Assembly: GCA_035352895.1 (NCBI GenBank)
Contig: DAOPYN010000003.1
Coordinates: 62,001-126,000 of the forward strand
Direction of reading: 5' to 3'
DNA length: 64,000 bases
From: UBA5070 sp035352895
GTDB taxonomy: Bacteria > Fibrobacterota > Fibrobacteria > UBA5070
Positions within the stretch are counted from its first letter, which is position 1. Every line of letters starts with the position of its first letter. Shown here one piece after another: positions 60,805 through 64,000 of the stretch. The notes under the pieces are model-generated. The model worked only from the letters and a program-made list of their open reading frames with translations. It was not told the origin of the DNA and did not search any database. The translations under genes and the position numbers were made by a program.

Positions 60805-61808
60805 GGATTCTCCAAAGGGGAGGGGGCGGGAGCGGCGGAAGCACCGACGTTCCAGCTGAGGGTGAGGGAGTGGACCGCGTTCAGAAGCCGCCACCACTGG
60901 AATCCGTAGGTGAGGGCGAGCGACCCGTTGGAAACCGTGCCACCCAAGGCCCAACGCTGGTCGTGCAGAGGGGGATTGTCCGGATCCTGGCGGCTGAGGA
61001 CCCAGACCCGGAAGGCGTCTTCGACTTCCTGGAGATCGGTGCGGAACCCGCCGCGGACCTGGACCCAATCGTTGACCTTGTATTCCACGCCGGTGCGGAG
61101 CATGAACTCGTTGTCCACGGGTTTCTGGACATCCTGATAGAGGTCCAACCCGCGAACACCAGGGCGGTACAGCAGGGTGTACCCGAAGGACAACGGCATG
61201 GAGCCGAAATCCGACTCTTCCTTGGTATGCCCGGAAAGCTTGGTGCCCAGGTTGGACACGTACAGGGAGTGGGCGAACCGACGCGACCCCGGCTGGAACA
61301 CGGTTCCCACGTCCACCGCCACCCCCCACGCCTGGGAGTCGTCGATGTCGAGGTTTTCCTCGACGGCCTTGAATCCCGCGCCCCAGGCGAATCGGTCGCC
61401 CAGAGCCTCGGCGAAGGCGACGTTCAGGAGCATCTCCTGCGGACGATGGATCCGGCCGGTGGGATCCCCCAGATCGGAGACCCCGGTGATCTCGCCGCTG
61501 GACTGGTAGTCCATGCGACCGGCGATCACCCCGCCCCAAAGCGGACGGGCGTAGGCGGCGAATCCTGGGACCACGTCGCTCATCTGGGCGCGGTAGCCCA
61601 CTTCCAAACGGGTGCTCTGGAGCCGCGCGAAACTCGCCGGTTGCCAACCCAGCGAAGAGAGGTCCTCGCCTGCGGCGGGAACGCCGCACATCCCCACCAT
61701 CCTGGCACCCTGGAAGTTGCGCAGGAAGACGAATTCGGCGGAGCCGGCGCTTCCGAATTGGGCGTAGGAAGCGCTGGCCAGGCCAAGCAGGGCGAAAAGG
61801 ATCCTCAT
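60801..61808 (-). CDS. PorV/PorQ-family outer-membrane protein
   Basis: A 335-residue protein: signal peptide (about 1-16, ending ASYAQ), then the PorV/PorQ-type opening GSAEFVFLRNFQGARMVGMCGVPAAGEDLSSLGWQPASFA, which fits the family's 'G-A-R-x-x-G-M-G...A...D...N-P-A' layout, and FadL-like strands to the end. In type IX secretion PorV shuttles cargo on the outer membrane; PorQ-like paralogues are of unknown role. TAGATT ends seven bases before ATG 61808. Confidence 0.8.
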   Translation of the reverse strand: MRILFALLGLASASYAQFGSAGSAEFVFLRNFQGARMVGMCGVPAAGEDLSSLGWQPASFARLQSTRLEVGYRAQMSDVVPGFAAYARPLWGGVIAGRMDYQSSGEITGVSDLGDPTGRIHRPQEMLLNVAFAEALGDRFAWGAGFKAVEENLDIDDSQAWGVAVDVGTVFQPGSRRFAHSLYVSNLGTKLSGHTKEESDFGSMPLSFGYTLLYRPGVRGLDLYQDVQKPVDNEFMLRTGVEYKVNDWVQVRGGFRTDLQEVEDAFRVWVLSRQDPDNPPLHDQRWALGGTVSNGSLALTYGFQWWRLLNAVHSLTLSWNVGASAAPAPSPLENP

Positions 61809-61822
61809 GGGCAGCAATCTAT

Positions 61823-62434
61823 TCAATTGCGGCCGGTGCCGCATCGGCTGACCCCCAGGTCCTTCAGGACTCCGTCGGCGAGCGAATAGATCCAACCGTG
61901 CACCTTCAAGGTCTGCCCTCGCTCCCAGGCTCCCTGCACGATCCCGCTGTGCGAGAGCGTGTGCACCTGCTTGGCCACGTTGAGCTCGCAGACACGGTCC
62001 TCCAATGCCTGCGACCCCAGCCCGGCGAGTTCGGTCCGGTGTTCGCGGCGCAGTTCCCGGATGGGCTCCAGCCAGAAATCGGCGATCCCCGGCAACCTCC
62101 CGGCCAACGCCTGGTGGATTCCTCCGCATCCATAGTGGCCCACCACCAGGATCTCGCGCACCTTCAGCACATCCACCGCGTATTCCAGGACGGACATCAG
62201 GTTCACGTCGGTGGGATGGGCCAGGTTGGAGACATTGCGATGCACGAAGACCTGGCCGGGCACCAGGCCGGTGATCTGGTTGGCGGGAACCCGGCTGTCG
62301 GAACAACCGATCCACAGGAACCGCGGGCTCTGCTGCCGGGACAGTCGATGGAAGAATTCGGGATCGTCCATGCGCGTTCGATCGGCCCAAACCCGGTTCC
62401 GGGCCAGAAGATCGGCAGCGGTCAAGTCGTTCAT
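61823..62434 (-). CDS. can: Beta-carbonic anhydrase
   Basis: Interconverts CO2 and bicarbonate. The 203 residues carry the zinc set Cys44, Asp46, Arg48 (WIGCSDSRVPAN), His100 and Cys103 (VVGHYGCGGI), and HRNVSNLAHPTD. It is of the Can/CynT plant-type clade. AGGAG lies about eight bases before ATG 62434. The stop is 14 bases before the PorV-like start, but that gene has its own -10, so co-transcription is uncertain. Confidence 0.95.
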   Translation of the reverse strand: MNDLTAADLLARNRVWADRTRMDDPEFFHRLSRQQSPRFLWIGCSDSRVPANQITGLVPGQVFVHRNVSNLAHPTDVNLMSVLEYAVDVLKVREILVVGHYGCGGIHQALAGRLPGIADFWLEPIRELRREHRTELAGLGSQALEDRVCELNVAKQVHTLSHSGIVQGAWERGQTLKVHGWIYSLADGVLKDLGVSRCGTGRN

Positions 62435-62518
62435 GAGCGGCTCCTGTGGGCTGGATTCTTTGCGACGCCGTTGCAACCTACAAACCCCATCCGGACGCAA
62501 AATCCCCTCGTCTTGTCC

Positions 62519-63853
62519 TTATGGCCAGAAGCGGTAGGCGAGCCCGAATCGCCAGGACCCCGCGCCCCGCGAATCCACCACGGTCCGATCGTCCGCTTCC
62601 CACGCACCGCGCCCCTGGAAAGCATCCCAGCGAACCGTGGCTCCCCAGGCATGGCGTGGATCCATCGCCCACAGGACACTCGCCTGGAATGCGGCGACCA
62701 ACTCGCCGCGTCGGGCCCAGCCGCCACCTTCGAAAAGCGGCTGATCGGCCCCATCCACCGAGACCAGATCCATCCGCAAGCCAGCTCGGACATCCGCTTC
62801 GAAGGCCCACCTCCGAAAGGTGCGCTGGAAGGAAACGACCGGCTCCACCCCCAGACCCACCCCCCAGGACAGCGGAAGCCCCGTCGGAGCGATCGATCCG
62901 AAATCGTGTACGCGAAGCATGCCGTCCAGACCTGCTCGCACCCAAGATCCCACGGGAAGACGCGGCCCTCCCCCGAGCTCGCCACCCCAGGCGTCCCCAA
63001 CTTGCAACCAGGAGAGGTCGGCGCGCCATGCCACATCTCCGGGGATCTCCCGCAAGATCCCTCCCTCCGACGGCAACCCGCCCACCACCGGCCGTGCGAC
63101 CCACCGCCGGGAACGATCCTCCGGCCCCAAGGCGATCGCCCAGGCCTGCAGCTGGCCGTTGGAATCCACCACACCCAACCGCCTTCCCGGAATGATCCCA
63201 CCGGGACCTTTCACGAAACGGAACGTGCCGGCGGAAGAATCCAAAGACTCCACCCTGGCTGTCCGGAGGAACCTTCGATCGTCCAGGATCGAAGAGGCCA
63301 TGACGCGAGGATGCCCAGCCAACTCCCGCGAGGCCCGCTCCAGGTCCCCGAAGCCGGTCATCGACGATTTCCGCTCCACGGTCCGCGTCGAATCGCCCAA
63401 ACGATGGGATCTGGCGACCACCAGGAAGGTGGCCTTGTGCTCGAAACGATTCCCATTGCGAACCACGTCCAGACCGACCACCTCCAGCGACAATTCGTGG
63501 ACGGCGTCGAACTCCGCCAGGGCCGAAACCAGGTCCAAAGACTGGGTATCCCTGCGGACCTCCACCATGCCGTCGCGTTCACCCCACCCCGACCAATCGT
63601 TGGCGAAGGTGTTTTCCAGACGGGACCGCAGTTGTTCGCAACGCGCCTTTTCCTCTTCCGCCTGGGTTCGGGCCAGCATCCGCAACGGGTGCACCACGCT
63701 CGCCTGCAACCGTTCGTAGGCCCGGCGCCGGAACTCCTCGTAGCCTGGGCACGCCTCCACGCGCGCCGGCGACCGCACGAAGGCTTCCTGGAACCCTCCC
63801 GCATCCCGGGCCGTCGCGGCTCCCGTCACGGCCAGCAGGATCGCGGCGATCAT
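62519..63853 (-). CDS. Exported protein with C-terminal barrel-like region
   Basis: A 444-residue protein: signal about 1-16 (MIAAILLAVTGAATA), a helical N-terminal region (about 20-90, FRRRAYERLQASVVHPLRMLARTQAEEEKARCEQL), a middle domain, then alternating strands ending FGLAYRFWP, typical of outer-membrane barrels. No family name recognised. ATG 63853 overlaps the LolA-like stop by four bases, so the two are coupled. Confidence 0.7.
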   Translation of the reverse strand: MIAAILLAVTGAATARDAGGFQEAFVRSPARVEACPGYEEFRRRAYERLQASVVHPLRMLARTQAEEEKARCEQLRSRLENTFANDWSGWGERDGMVEVRRDTQSLDLVSALAEFDAVHELSLEVVGLDVVRNGNRFEHKATFLVVARSHRLGDSTRTVERKSSMTGFGDLERASRELAGHPRVMASSILDDRRFLRTARVESLDSSAGTFRFVKGPGGIIPGRRLGVVDSNGQLQAWAIALGPEDRSRRWVARPVVGGLPSEGGILREIPGDVAWRADLSWLQVGDAWGGELGGGPRLPVGSWVRAGLDGMLRVHDFGSIAPTGLPLSWGVGLGVEPVVSFQRTFRRWAFEADVRAGLRMDLVSVDGADQPLFEGGGWARRGELVAAFQASVLWAMDPRHAWGATVRWDAFQGRGAWEADDRTVVDSRGAGSWRFGLAYRFWP

Positions 63854-64000
63854 CGACGCAAGTCGACCACTTCGGCCCCCTTGGGCGGGACGTAGGCGAA
63901 ATCCGCCTGTCCAGGCTTCCACTTGGAAATGGACAGGAGGTTCCAGGTGGTCGTGTTCCCCTCGGCCTCCTCCACTTCCAGACGCACCGGGACGAGCCCC
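63850..64000 (-). CDS. LolA-like lipoprotein-carrier protein (5' end off window)
   Basis: Only the last 49 residues are present, reading off the right edge. The end (TWNLLSISKWKPGQADFAYVPPKGAEVVDLRR as a family layout: 'l..i..n...d...F.F.PPkGaeVid') fits LolA/outer-membrane lipoprotein-sorting proteins, which carry lipoproteins across the periplasm. The stop overlaps the next start (ATGA). The assignment rests on a short stretch. Confidence 0.55.
   Translation of the reverse strand, partial: GLVPVRLEVEEAEGNTTTWNLLSISKWKPGQADFAYVPPKGAEVVDLRR

Overview
The window is GC-rich, densely packed DNA of a Gram-negative (diderm) bacterium. An FCB-group member, most plausibly Fibrobacterota or a close relative, is the best guess. 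Supporting signs are many Sec-exported lipoproteins and outer-membrane barrels, a PorV/PorQ-like protein of type IX secretion, secreted two-domain GH62 arabinofuranosidases, futalosine-pathway menaquinone synthesis (mqnE), and the dnaN-recF-dciA order. This is inference from gene content; there is no rRNA or tRNA in the window to anchor it, and no CRISPR array or insertion sequence was seen.

Layout. 1-5.3 kb: a truncated Ig-like lipoprotein gene and lepB (minus), then divergently a DUF1573 / rhodanese / MauE-like envelope trio and a receiver-kinase protein. 5.5-12 kb: a carbohydrate-related block with two tandem GH62 paralogues and, on the other strand, a DUF3237 secreted protein. All three share one N-terminal module. 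Between them lie a small lipoprotein and a dapB-like gene. 12-19.4 kb: pseudouridine synthase, mqnE, then the tightly overlapping argC-argB-fmt-rsmB operon and an EVE-domain gene. 19.4-26 kb: two long tandem lipoproteins, a degenerate hemerythrin and a hybrid sensor kinase. 25.8-34 kb: purEK, an HD-domain protein, cysK, an isolated M15 endolysin-type peptidase, an alkaline phosphatase, a GlxA-type regulator, an isochorismatase-like hydrolase and YceI. 34-37 kb: a TetR regulator fused to DUF2087 and its MATE pump. 37.6-44.6 kb: a minus-strand run of thiD, aroD, a huge metallopeptidase/beta-propeller/Omp85 fusion, a PTS IIA protein, a WecG/TagA glycosyltransferase and rfbD. 44.6-51 kb: a repeat-rich protein with a geranylgeranyl-reductase-like flavoprotein, then a coupled three-gene envelope unit (secreted protein, FecR-domain protein, barrel protein). 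51-56 kb: a histone-H1-like Lys/Ala/Pro-rich protein with a C-terminal zinc site, gph-like phosphatase, DUF2334 deacetylase, murD, DinB-like protein. 56-60 kb: rnhA, dnaN, a REP-like inverted repeat, recF, dciA. 59.9-64 kb: an unusual PorV-like/rfbC/nuoA operon, carbonic anhydrase, an outer-membrane protein and a LolA-like gene cut by the window edge.

Two features run through the whole window. First, genes in operons overlap by exactly four bases (ATGA, GTGA or TTGA) at about twenty junctions, implying translational coupling. Second, a large share of transcription units have a TAnnnT -10-like hexamer ending only 6-10 bases before the start codon and no Shine-Dalgarno sequence, which points to leaderless mRNAs as a routine mode of expression here. 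I used that signal to choose several start codons. The clearest case is a divergent pair at 53.5 kb whose start codons are separated by a single base, each -10 lying inside the other gene.
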